A stretch of 32,836 bases of DNA, taken from Chitinophaga pinensis. Lineage in GTDB: Bacteria > Bacteroidota > Bacteroidia > Chitinophagales > UBA10324. Below, piece after piece: positions 17,260 through 25,121 of this stretch. Where the stretch lies: contig CAMDOA010000029.1 of NCBI GenBank assembly GCA_945903305.1, positions 1-32,836 on the forward strand. The letters run 5' to 3'. The translations under genes and the position numbers were made by a program. Each line of letters begins with the position of its first letter. Position 1 is the first letter of the stretch. Below the pieces are notes generated by a model. The model was not told the origin of the DNA. It was given only the letters and a program-made list of their open reading frames with translations, and did no database searches.

Positions 17260-17673
17260 TTATTTTTTTTCCGGATAAGTAATTTTTCTTTCGGTTTTAA
17301 TAGCCCCCGGCGAATCAAGATATTTAAAATATGCGCTGATATCGGTTAAGCAAGTGTCTTTACTAAAAACAGCAGCTGCACCTTCCGATAAAATATATGA
17401 TAATTCTTCTCTTTCGGGTTGAGTATTAGTAACAACTATGTGTCTTGTTTCTTTTAATTTATTTTTTGTAACTAAAAATTTTAGCGATTGCATACCTGAG
17501 GGGTCGCTTAAGTTAACTTCTGAAATTATAATATTGGGTGATTTATTGGTTCGTTTAATCCACTTATAAGCTTCAAACATTTCATTGAAACAATGTACAT
17601 TATTTGTTTTTTGAAAGGCTTTTATAAAAGATTCCTGTAAATTTTTATCCTGATTAACGAATACTACCATCAT
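17260..17673 (-). CDS. Pseudo-receiver (REC-like) protein with Glu at the phospho-site
   Basis: The 137-residue single-domain protein has the size and secondary structure of a CheY-type receiver but a degraded active site. The acidic pair is N7-Q8 (FVNQDKN), and the phospho-acceptor position is Glu52 (IISEVNLSDPSG) instead of Asp. The Thr in VVTNT (around 82-84) and Lys105 (FSKDT) remain. It should not be phosphorylated; Glu may mimic the active state. A short charged tail follows the domain. It starts 17 bases after the stop of the canonical receiver gene and is probably co-transcribed. It may compete for or scaffold the phosphorelay. Confidence 0.8.
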   Translation of the reverse strand: MMVVFVNQDKNLQESFIKAFQKTNNVHCFNEMFEAYKWIKRTNKSPNIIISEVNLSDPSGMQSLKFLVTKNKLKETRHIVVTNTQPEREELSYILSEGAAAVFSKDTCLTDISAYFKYLDSPGAIKTERKITYPEKK

Positions 17674-17690
17674 AATTTTTCGTTATTTAT

Positions 17691-18065
17691 TTAAGCGATT
17701 CCATTTAAAATTGTTTCTACCTTGTTTTTTAATTCTTCGGGTGTAAAAGGCTTTTGTAAAAAATCACTTGCACCCAGCCTGAATGACTTCATGTAATTAT
17801 CTGTTTTTGTTTTCCCTGTAATAATCATACAAGGTATTGTTTGCATTTGTTGGTTGCTTCTCATTTTCGTCAACAACTCGAATCCATCTAATACCGGCAT
17901 TTCAAGATCTGCTAAAATTAGATCGGTGTGATTTCCATTATTTAACCATTCAAATGCCATGCTGCCATCTTCCTTTGTTACAACATTGTATTCTTCACCA
18001 AGAAAATGTTCTAAGAGTAAACGAATGTTTAATTCATCGTCAACAATGAGCAGTGTTTTTTTCAT
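17691..18065 (-). CDS. Stand-alone CheY-like receiver protein
   Basis: This is a 124-residue single-domain receiver with all catalytic residues: D9-D10 (VDDE), D53 (LADLEMPVLDG), T83 (IITG) and K105 (LQKPF). With no output domain, it is either a phospho-shuttle or acts by protein contact. It lies downstream of the hybrid kinase (202-base gap with its own -7-like motif at 18110-18117) and upstream of the pseudo-receiver and LytTR genes. This order suits a phosphorelay intermediate. Confidence 0.92.
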   Translation of the reverse strand: MKKTLLIVDDELNIRLLLEHFLGEEYNVVTKEDGSMAFEWLNNGNHTDLILADLEMPVLDGFELLTKMRSNQQMQTIPCMIITGKTKTDNYMKSFRLGASDFLQKPFTPEELKNKVETILNGIA

Positions 18066-18109
18066 TAATTAATTGACTTAATGTTTCTACTTAACATTTT
18101 CTTAACACC

Positions 18110-18117
18110 CAAATCTA
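18110..18117 (-). promoter_or_regulatory. Putative -7 box for the receiver/LytTR genes
   Basis: On the minus strand this reads TAGATTTG, an exact match to the Bacteroidota -7 consensus TAnnTTTG. It would start transcription about 40 bases before the receiver gene at 18065. No clear TTG is found at the usual -33 spacing, so the call is tentative. Confidence 0.45.
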
Positions 18118-18139
18118 TTTATTACTTTAAAGGTTGGGA

Positions 18140-18165
18140 ATTAATTCCGATAAGGTGGAATTAAT
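18140..18165. repeat. Inverted repeat upstream of the receiver gene
   Basis: ATTAATTCC (18140-18148) and its exact complement GGAATTAAT (18157-18165) are separated by 8 bases. It lies 23 bases upstream of the putative -7 box. It lacks a T run and may be an operator rather than a terminator. Confidence 0.5.
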
Positions 18166-18191
18166 ATCTGCTAAATAGCCCTAATGTGCCG

Positions 18192-18219
18192 TTTATTGAT
18201 TTTTAAAAATCAAATAAAC
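18192..18219. repeat. AT-rich palindrome between kinase and receiver genes
   Basis: A perfect 18-base palindrome, TTGATTTTTAAAAATCAA (18196-18213), is extended by GTTTA and TAAAC flanks with one bulged A. It follows the end of the histidine kinase gene by about 50 bases. There is no GC core, so a classical terminator is unlikely. A binding site for the local regulator is possible. Confidence 0.45.
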
Positions 18220-18267
18220 CTTAATAAATTCAATAATAAACTTTTGTATTTTGTGTAATAAATTTTA

Positions 18268-21258
18268 CTACTTAATAGTGCTGTAAAACAAATGAGCCCT
18301 ACGAATCTCGTCCATAGCAGGATTCAGAAGGTGGTTAAGGTTTTCAAAAACAGCCGGAAGGGTTTCCAATTCTGTTTTCGCGTCTGCATTTTTTTCTATT
18401 TTTAAAATCAATTCATTCAATTCCTGATTACCTAATAACCCGATATTTGGTTTCATTTTATGTGCAAGGCCACGAACAGTTTCCCAATCGCCATTCGGAA
18501 TTGCTTCGCCAATTTGTTGAACAGCAGGTGGTGTTTGATTTATTAAAAGCTGTAACATTTTAACTAAGAAATCATTTTTTCCTCTTGAGAATTCTTTCAG
18601 ATTAATCAGATCAATAATAGTTGATATAAACTCCTTTTCCACAGTTGATAAATTTTTAGTTAGTAAATTATTTTTGTCGACGGCGTTTCTTTTTTCTTCC
18701 GAAATATACTGCCAGATTTTATTATTTAAATCAAGTGGTTTAAATGGCTTTGTAATGTAATCGTTCATGCCTGCTGAAAAGCATTTTTCATTGTCGCCTT
18801 TAATTGCGTTTGCAGTCATGGCAATGATTGGAATTTTACTGATGGATTCATCTGAATACTTTCGAATGATTTCGGTTGCTTCCAAACCATTAACCACCGG
18901 CATTTGAACATCCATTAAAATCAAATCATATTTTTTCTGACGGAATTTGTTCACGGCTATTTCGCCATTATCGGCAATATCTATTTGTGCGCCCCATTCT
19001 GCAATTAAGTCGTTGGCCAATAACTGGTTGACCATATTATCTTCGGCTAATAGAATATTTACCCCATTCAACTGATGATAAGTTATGGTTGTTGTTGCTA
19101 TAATTTTTTCAGTATTTGGAATTTCAAATGTTAAATCGAAAATAAAACTTGATCCCTTTCCGGGTTCACTTTCAATCCAGATTTTTCCATTCTGTGCATC
19201 CAATATTTTTTTAACAATGCTTAATCCCAACCCAGTGCCCCCGTATTTTCGGGCTGTGTCTTTATCTGCCTGCTTAAAACTTTCAAAAATGGTTTCGGTT
19301 TTATCGGCCGGAATTCCAATTCCGGTATCATCAATACTGAAACGAAGGTTAATTGAATTGTTTTTTTTCTCTAAACATTTTATTCGAATAGTAACCCCCC
19401 CATCTTCGGTAAATTTGATTGAGTTACCTACCAGATTAACCAAAATCTGATTTAGCCGAACAGGATCACCCAATAATTTTTTAGGAATATTTTCTTCAAC
19501 ATCTGAGTGTAAATAAATTCCTTTATCCAATGCACGATTACCGTAAGTCTGATTGATGTTGTAAAGCAATGATGATAAATCGAACTCAATATTTTCAAAT
19601 TCCATTTGCCCGGCAACAATTTTTGAAAAGTCGAGCAAGTCGTTTATAATGACTAATAAATGTTCTGACGATTGTTTTATGGCGGTGATGTATTGCGATT
19701 GCTTCTCATCTAATTTTGATTTTTGAATGAGTTGAGTTAAACCAATAATACCATTCATGGGTGTGCGGATTTCATGACTCACATTAGCCAGAAAACTTTC
19801 TTTTGCTTTTGAAGCGGCTTCGGTGGCTTCCATTGCCATCACAATTTCCCGCTCCTTTATTTGTTTACTCATGGCGCCTGATATTGCTGCGGCTGCAGTT
19901 CGTAAGATACTTTCTTCAATATTACTCCATTCCTGTTCGATGTGGCAATTATCAAAACCAATAAAACCACTGAATCGCTCATCAATAAAAATCGGAACAA
20001 TAATCAATGATTGTGTGCCTCTTGGTTGTAAAATTGCTTTTTCATTTTCAGGAAAATCGCGAACATTTCCTTTAATTGCTTTTCCACTGCTTAGTTCATA
20101 CTGCCAGCGCGGAAGAAAATTTTCATATAAAATATTCTGAAGTTTTGTTCTGTTTATTCTGAATGAATCAGTTTCATTTATCCATTCATAACGATGGCTG
20201 AATGTTGTTTTACCGGAATCACTATCTGTCTTGTTTTCATAAACATAAACCCGGTCAACGCGGGTTGCATTTCCAAGCATTTTTATTGCTCCCTTTATTG
20301 CTGATTGAAAATCTTTTTTCAACAACAAACTACTGCAAGCTTCTGTAACACCACTTAGTAAATTATCTTTTAGCCTCAACTCATCGGCTAATTTTTTATC
20401 GTCTGTAATATCAAGTATTCTTATTATACCATAATTCTCTCCTTGTATTGAAAAGTTTTCGCGGGCAATGTTTACCCAAATATTCTGTCTTCCTGATACC
20501 TGTAATTCCAGTATGGCCATTGACTTATTCAACTCTCTTCCAATTAATTCTTTTACCGGATGATAACCGAATTTCTCTTCATCATCAATATTGAAAAGTG
20601 AAAGCGCTTTCTTATTTATTCGAAGAATTTTATCTTCTTTCTTCTCTACTATAATAATTGCATCAGGCGATTCCTGATAAAGTGATTCTAATAAATAGGT
20701 TCCAAGATTTGTTTCGTCTTCAGCCTGAATTTTATTTGAAAGCAAAATGGAAATAACGGAAAATAAAAGGCCGGATGAAAAAATATAGTATGATGCATCA
20801 CGCGGATCTAATAAATTAAACGATGAAATGGTAATGGAGAGAATGGAGAATATTAAAAACAGCCATAAATCTTTAAGCCTCTTAAATGTAAAACTGAAAA
20901 TAAACACCACCATTATAAATCCGATGTAATAAAACACCTGAAAATTATTGAGCCACAATAAATAAGTAAAATGTGCAACCGCACTGAAAGATATGATGTA
21001 TAAAATTTTATTGAGATAATTGAGAAATATTTTTTCAGAAAACGAGAGGAAAAAAATTCCAAAACACATAGCTGAAATCAGTACCCTTAATAAAAACGAA
21101 TCGTGACTTTCAGGATAGGCATAACTAAAAATAAAATAGAAAACGGGATATGTAATTGCGCCAACTAAACTAAATAGGCGATATAAATTTAAGGTATGTT
21201 TTGCCTCGGTTTCTCGTGGTTTAAAATCTAATAGTTTATGCGATGCAACATCAAGCAT
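18268..21258 (-). CDS. Membrane hybrid histidine kinase (PAS-GAF-HisKA-HATPase-REC-HPt)
   Basis: I prefer the ATG at 21258; a TTG at 21294 would add 12 residues. Using the longer numbering, six or seven membrane helices occupy about 35-188. A PAS domain (200-300), a GAF-like domain (315-475), HisKA with H507 (NVSHEIRTPMNG) and HATPase with N624 and DTGIGIP (656-662) follow. Then come GGTGLGLS, a receiver with D795 (LMDVQMPV), and a C-terminal HPt domain with H945 (LAHKMKP). All phosphorelay modules are intact. The membrane part has no large periplasmic domain, so it may sense the membrane or a small ligand, while PAS and GAF sense cytosolic cues. Three receiver-type genes lie directly downstream. 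Confidence 0.93.
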   Translation of the reverse strand: MLDVASHKLLDFKPRETEAKHTLNLYRLFSLVGAITYPVFYFIFSYAYPESHDSFLLRVLISAMCFGIFFLSFSEKIFLNYLNKILYIISFSAVAHFTYLLWLNNFQVFYYIGFIMVVFIFSFTFKRLKDLWLFLIFSILSITISSFNLLDPRDASYYIFSSGLLFSVISILLSNKIQAEDETNLGTYLLESLYQESPDAIIIVEKKEDKILRINKKALSLFNIDDEEKFGYHPVKELIGRELNKSMAILELQVSGRQNIWVNIARENFSIQGENYGIIRILDITDDKKLADELRLKDNLLSGVTEACSSLLLKKDFQSAIKGAIKMLGNATRVDRVYVYENKTDSDSGKTTFSHRYEWINETDSFRINRTKLQNILYENFLPRWQYELSSGKAIKGNVRDFPENEKAILQPRGTQSLIIVPIFIDERFSGFIGFDNCHIEQEWSNIEESILRTAAAAISGAMSKQIKEREIVMAMEATEAASKAKESFLANVSHEIRTPMNGIIGLTQLIQKSKLDEKQSQYITAIKQSSEHLLVIINDLLDFSKIVAGQMEFENIEFDLSSLLYNINQTYGNRALDKGIYLHSDVEENIPKKLLGDPVRLNQILVNLVGNSIKFTEDGGVTIRIKCLEKKNNSINLRFSIDDTGIGIPADKTETIFESFKQADKDTARKYGGTGLGLSIVKKILDAQNGKIWIESEPGKGSSFIFDLTFEIPNTEKIIATTTITYHQLNGVNILLAEDNMVNQLLANDLIAEWGAQIDIADNGEIAVNKFRQKKYDLILMDVQMPVVNGLEATEIIRKYSDESISKIPIIAMTANAIKGDNEKCFSAGMNDYITKPFKPLDLNNKIWQYISEEKRNAVDKNNLLTKNLSTVEKEFISTIIDLINLKEFSRGKNDFLVKMLQLLINQTPPAVQQIGEAIPNGDWETVRGLAHKMKPNIGLLGNQELNELILKIEKNADAKTELETLPAVFENLNHLLNPAMDEIRRAHLFYSTIK

Positions 21259-21383
21259 TTTTAATACAATTTGTGTTTTATTAGTGTTTATCAATGGGCT
21301 TATTCGTGACCATTACTAAATAGTTTCTTTGATTATAGATTTTAAAAGGATATTTAAAGGTAATGTGACTTAATTCAATGATT

Positions 21384-21391
21384 TACTTTTG
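21384..21391 (+). promoter_or_regulatory. Putative -7 box for the MBL-rhodanese gene
   Basis: TACTTTTG matches TAnnTTTG exactly, 25 bases upstream of the ATG at 21417. Transcription from here would start after the alternative in-frame ATG at 21378, supporting 21417 as the true start. The -33 element is not obvious. Confidence 0.5.
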
Positions 21392-21416
21392 CCTCACTCA
21401 ATCAAAAAAAATTAAA

Positions 21417-22811
21417 ATGACTGTTGAACAACTTTATACCAACTGCCTGTCAGAAGCCGCCTATTTTATTACAAGTAATGGCGAAGCTGCAGTTATAGAC
21501 CCTTTGCGTGATTATCAGACTTATATTGATATGGCTGAAAAAGCAGGAGTTAAAATCAAGTATGTATTTGAAACACATTTTCATGCTGATTTTGTGAGTG
21601 GTCATATTGATTTGTCTTCAAAAACAGGCGCCCAAATTATTTATGGACCAAACGCAAAAACTGATTATACAATTTATGAAGCAAAGGATGGTGAAAAATT
21701 TAAAATAGGTAATTGTGAAATAGAAGTGCTTCACACACCAGGTCACACTCCTGAATCAAGTTGTTATTTATTGCATGATGAAGAAGGAAAACCATATTCA
21801 GTTTTTACCGGAGACACCTTATTTGTTGGAGATGTGGGTCGTCCTGATTTGTTTGGAGCAAAAATTACCAAGGAGGAATTAGCTGAAATGCTGTATGATT
21901 CCTTAAATAATAAAATTAAAAAGTTGAATGATGATGTGATTGTTTATCCTGCTCATGGACCCGGTTCATCGTGTGGTAAAAATTTAGGAAAAGAAACTTT
22001 CAGCACTATTGGTGAACAGAAAAAACTGAATTATGCATTAAAACAAATGACTCGTGAAGAGTTTATTGAAGAAATTACCTCAGGTTTATCGGCTCCTCCT
22101 GCCTATTTTCCTTTAAATGCGCAGATTAATAAAAATGGGTATTCTCCTTTAGACGAAGTTATGTCACGAAATTCAAAAGCATTAGAAGTTGTGGAATTTG
22201 AAAAGGAAATTAATAATGGTGCGTTGGTATTGGATACCAGAAATCCGGAAGAATTTGAAAATGGATTTGTGAAAGGTGCAATTAATATTGGTTTAAACGG
22301 CCGATTTGCTGAATGGGTTGGAACCTTAATAGCTATTAATCAACCACTACTGCTTATTACCTCTAAAGGAAAAGAAGAAGAAACTATTTTAAGGCTGGCG
22401 CGCGTTGGGTATGAAAATGTGAAAGGTTATTTAAGTGGTGGTTATAACACCTGGATGAACGCCGGAAAACCTTTAGATATGGTTTTAACCATTGATGCTG
22501 AAGAATTTGAATTGGATCTGAAACATGAAAAAGATATTATAGTGGTTGATGTACGAAAAGAATCAGAATACGATGCCGGACATATTGAAAATGCAGAGAA
22601 TTGTGTGTTGCAAAACTTTGATGCTTCTATTTCAGATTTAAATTCTTCTGACCGTTTATATATTCATTGTCAGGGAGGCTATCGCAGCATGATTGCCGCG
22701 TCAATTTTAAAAAGAAAAGGTTTTGATATTGTAAAAAATATAAAAGGCGGTTATTTAGAAATAGTTAAACAGGGAATTCCTGTTGAAATATCGCAACCTT
22801 CTTTAAATTAA
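21417..22811 (+). CDS. MBL-fold / double rhodanese protein (persulfide-dioxygenase-like)
   Basis: The start at 21417 gives MTVEQLYTNCLSEAAYFI, the usual family N-terminus (464 residues). The MBL domain (1-245) has THFHADFVSGH (53-63), H110 in HTPGHTPESSCY, D133 in TGDTLFVGDVGRPD and H180 in YPAHGPGS, an ETHE1-like iron-site pattern. Two rhodanese domains follow. The first (about 260-355) has LLLITSKGKEEET and no active-site Cys. The second (about 365-455) has Cys418 in IHCQGGYRS and is probably active. The expected role is sulfide/persulfide handling: oxidation of glutathione or low-molecular persulfide and sulfur transfer. The gene is monocistronic. Confidence 0.92.
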   Translation: MTVEQLYTNCLSEAAYFITSNGEAAVIDPLRDYQTYIDMAEKAGVKIKYVFETHFHADFVSGHIDLSSKTGAQIIYGPNAKTDYTIYEAKDGEKFKIGNCEIEVLHTPGHTPESSCYLLHDEEGKPYSVFTGDTLFVGDVGRPDLFGAKITKEELAEMLYDSLNNKIKKLNDDVIVYPAHGPGSSCGKNLGKETFSTIGEQKKLNYALKQMTREEFIEEITSGLSAPPAYFPLNAQINKNGYSPLDEVMSRNSKALEVVEFEKEINNGALVLDTRNPEEFENGFVKGAINIGLNGRFAEWVGTLIAINQPLLLITSKGKEEETILRLARVGYENVKGYLSGGYNTWMNAGKPLDMVLTIDAEEFELDLKHEKDIIVVDVRKESEYDAGHIENAENCVLQNFDASISDLNSSDRLYIHCQGGYRSMIAASILKRKGFDIVKNIKGGYLEIVKQGIPVEISQPSLN

Positions 22812-23304
22812 AAAATTAAAAAAACATTCTTTCGGCGGCTATTTTTTTTAGAAGTGTAAATTGAAATTTATTTTTTACTCTCCTTATCAACAGTATAAAT
22901 AATTAATTAAAAAATAAAAATTATTATTATAAACTATTAAGGGTGTGAATTGGTGTATAAAATTTTTTTACCGATGACACAAACTCAGTTACCACCATTT
23001 TAATAACACTATTCACATTTTCATCCACAAACAAATCCCCTGTTTATCAATCATTCATCCGGTTTATAAACAAAAAATAAATAACCATTTTTTAAAGAAA
23101 TATTAATAAGTTAATCCAAACAAGGTTTTATATAATTTGTTGTTGTGTGGGTTTATTCACAACAGTTAACCACACCATTAAACATCAATTTTATAACTAA
23201 GAAGTTTTAGTGGTTTTTTCGTTGGTTTACTAACAGGTACTAACATTATTTTCGTTTGATGTTGGTAGTTTAAATACACACTTTTAAAGTGTTTCACAGT
23301 TTTT
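22812..23304. other. Long AT-rich gap between converging genes; candidate oriC-like element
   Basis: No gene is visible. Both flanking genes point into this 493-base region, so it is not needed as a promoter. It has a very AT-rich tract (22884-22940) and several sequences near the DnaA box TTATNCACA: an exact TTATTCACA at 23153-23161, and one-mismatch copies TTATCAACA (22884-22892), CTATTCACA (23009-23017), TCATCCACA (23021-23029), TTAACCACA (23166-23174) and, on the minus strand, TTATACACC (22952-22960). Inverted repeats lie at 23238-23267 and 23278-23292. This resembles a replication origin (DUE plus boxes), but AT-rich DNA produces such matches by chance, so the call is tentative. Confidence 0.35.
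23278..23292 (-). terminator. Weak hairpin downstream of meaB
   Basis: ACACTTT and AAAGTGT flank one base, 12 bases beyond the meaB stop on the minus strand. The downstream T run is poor, so it may be a weak terminator or part of the adjacent AT-rich element. Confidence 0.3.
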
Positions 23305-24216
23305 TTAATCTAATATTTTCCCTGAAACAAACTGATACAGATTAAAATTTTTCTTCTTCATTTCCTTTTTAATATCAACTAATAATTGAGCGCGGTTAAT
23401 GTGCTTGGTTTTATGATTTATAATCAATTGAAGCGCCTTTTCTGCCATTAATAAATTTTTACGCTCGTTGTGATTGGCGCCGGCAAAATGATTTTGAATT
23501 TGTTGAATCAGTTCATCAACACCTTCACCATTTATGGCTATGGTTTTAATAACAGGAATTTGCCACTCAGTATCTGATTTTTCATGAACCAGTAACTCTA
23601 AATTTTTTACAAAACGATTCACATCTGCTCTATCAGCTTTGTTTACTACAAAAATGTCGGCAATTTCCATTAAACCCGCTTTCATGGTTTGCACTTCATC
23701 ACCAGCTTCAGGAACCAAAACAACCACAGTAGTATCAGCAAGCCCGGCAATCTCTACTTCGCTTTGACCCACACCAACAGTTTCAATAATAATAAAATCA
23801 AAAGCAGATGCCCGAAGCAAATCAGTTACTTCAATAATTTTTTCAGCCAGTCCGCCAAGAGCGCCGCGAGTAGCTAAGCTTCTGATAAAAATATTTTTGT
23901 CGTTAAAATGTTCGCTTAACCTTATTCTGTCACCAAGCAATGAACCAAAATTAAATGGAGAAGTAGGGTCAACGGCAATAACTGCTGTTTTTTTCCCTTG
24001 TGCCGAAAGGTTTTTTAATAAAACATTTACCAATGAGCTTTTTCCGGCGCCGGGAGGCCCGGTAAAACCAATAACCGGAATCTGATAATTAATAGTCAGT
24101 TGATTTAAAAGTTGGTGACCAACCTCCGAATTATTTTCAACCAAACTGATGGCACGCGCAAGCGCTTTAAAATTTCCGATGTGAATTTGCGCCAATAATT
24201 TTTCGGATTGATTCAT
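23305..24216 (-). CDS. meaB: Methylmalonyl-CoA mutase-associated GTPase MeaB
   Basis: This 303-residue SIMIBI-class GTPase has the P-loop GPPGAGKS (53-60), VDPTSPF (82-88), switch II ETVGVGQSE (145-153) and NKAD (192-195). MeaB (also called ArgK/YgfD) loads and protects adenosylcobalamin in methylmalonyl-CoA mutase, using GTP hydrolysis for gating. It is a cytosolic dimer. The gene starts 14 bases after the anti-sigma gene, so it appears to be the third cistron of a sigma/anti-sigma operon; the mutase itself is not in the window. Confidence 0.94.
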   Translation of the reverse strand: MNQSEKLLAQIHIGNFKALARAISLVENNSEVGHQLLNQLTINYQIPVIGFTGPPGAGKSSLVNVLLKNLSAQGKKTAVIAVDPTSPFNFGSLLGDRIRLSEHFNDKNIFIRSLATRGALGGLAEKIIEVTDLLRASAFDFIIIETVGVGQSEVEIAGLADTTVVVLVPEAGDEVQTMKAGLMEIADIFVVNKADRADVNRFVKNLELLVHEKSDTEWQIPVIKTIAINGEGVDELIQQIQNHFAGANHNERKNLLMAEKALQLIINHKTKHINRAQLLVDIKKEMKKKNFNLYQFVSGKILD

Positions 24217-24230
24217 TTATAAAAAAATAA

Positions 24231-24494
24231 TCACGCGTCGAGTTGAGACTTAATTTTTTCGCGAATGGAAGAAAGCATTTCAACAGATAGTTTTTTACGC
24301 CCCACTTTATTAAAAATATAATCTTTAAAATTTTTTTCGATGTGATAAGATTCAAGGCAGTGATTACAAATGGAAACATTCGCCAGAAAATCTTTTTCTT
24401 CAGTATCACTCATTTCTCCATCGAGCAAGAGCATGACTTTTCGCATAAGCTGTTGGCAGTTGTGCCGATCGATTAATCGTTGTTTGGCGTCCAT
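24231..24494 (-). CDS. Anti-sigma factor-like zinc-finger protein
   Basis: The 87-residue protein lies 5 bases after the ECF sigma gene. It resembles ZAS-type anti-sigma factors (MLLLDGEMSDTEEKDF, CNHCLESYHIEK). Cys43 and Cys46 are present, with Cys13 and His11 near the start. The His expected four residues before the first Cys of the C-x2-C pair is Asn39, so the zinc site is either non-canonical (possibly using H11/C13) or lost. No membrane helix is present, so it would be a soluble anti-sigma factor. The function is inferred from position and partial motif. Confidence 0.75.
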   Translation of the reverse strand: MDAKQRLIDRHNCQQLMRKVMLLLDGEMSDTEEKDFLANVSICNHCLESYHIEKNFKDYIFNKVGRKKLSVEMLSSIREKIKSQLDA

Positions 24495-24499
24495 TTTAT

Positions 24500-25078
24500 T
24501 TATCTGATTTCATTTATTCCTTTGGTTTTTGCATAGGCGCGTAATTTTTCTTTCAACATATTGCGTGAACGATGCAGGCGCGAACGAACAGTTCCAACCG
24601 GTATATCAACAATTTTTGCAATTTCTTCATAGGTAAAATCCTCGACATCACACAACAGAATCACTGTTCTGAAATCGGCCGGCAACGAATTTATAGAAGC
24701 AGTAATTTCATCTCCCATCATGTTTTGAAAAACATTGGAGCGCATATCCAAACTTCCTATTCCGGTGGCCTCGTCACTATCCTGGTAAGCAATGTAATCT
24801 TCGTAATCGGTTTCATGCGGAGCCTTGACCTTTTTACGGTACTCATTAATGAAACTGTTTTTGAGAATTTTGAACAGCCATGCCTTTGCATTCGTTCCTT
24901 TCTCATACGAATTAATAAAACGATACGATTTTAAAAAGGTATCCTGTACAAGATCGTGCGAATCATCTTCGTTATAGGTTAAATGATAAGCAAAATTGTA
25001 CAATGCATCGGCATGAGGGAAAAATTCCCGCTCAAATATCAGTTCGTTTTCTTTTTTAATTATTTCTTCAGTACTCAC
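24500..25078 (-). CDS. ECF-type RNA polymerase sigma factor
   Basis: This 192-residue sigma-70 family protein has region 2 at about 20-85 (DALYNFAYHLTY, DLVQDTFLKSYRF, NAKAWLFKILKNSFINEYRK) and region 4 at about 130-182 (LPADFRTVILLCDVEDFTYEEIA, VGTVRSRLHRSRNMLKEKL). It starts at GTG (25076-25078); a stop codon lies two codons upstream, so no longer form is possible. It is followed tightly by the anti-sigma gene and meaB. The target regulon is unknown. The gene is divergent from the O-antigen ligase gene, with 43 bases between the starts. Confidence 0.93.
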   Translation of the reverse strand: MSTEEIIKKENELIFEREFFPHADALYNFAYHLTYNEDDSHDLVQDTFLKSYRFINSYEKGTNAKAWLFKILKNSFINEYRKKVKAPHETDYEDYIAYQDSDEATGIGSLDMRSNVFQNMMGDEITASINSLPADFRTVILLCDVEDFTYEEIAKIVDIPVGTVRSRLHRSRNMLKEKLRAYAKTKGINEIR

Positions 25079-25121
25079 GATTTAAAAATAGTTTAATTCG
25101 GGTTTATTTTACAACCACAAA

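Noticed and set aside
21378-21416. Upstream ATG for the MBL-rhodanese protein
   Set aside because: Family proteins begin like the ATG at 21417 (VEQLYTNCLSEAA), and a -7 box lies inside the extension.
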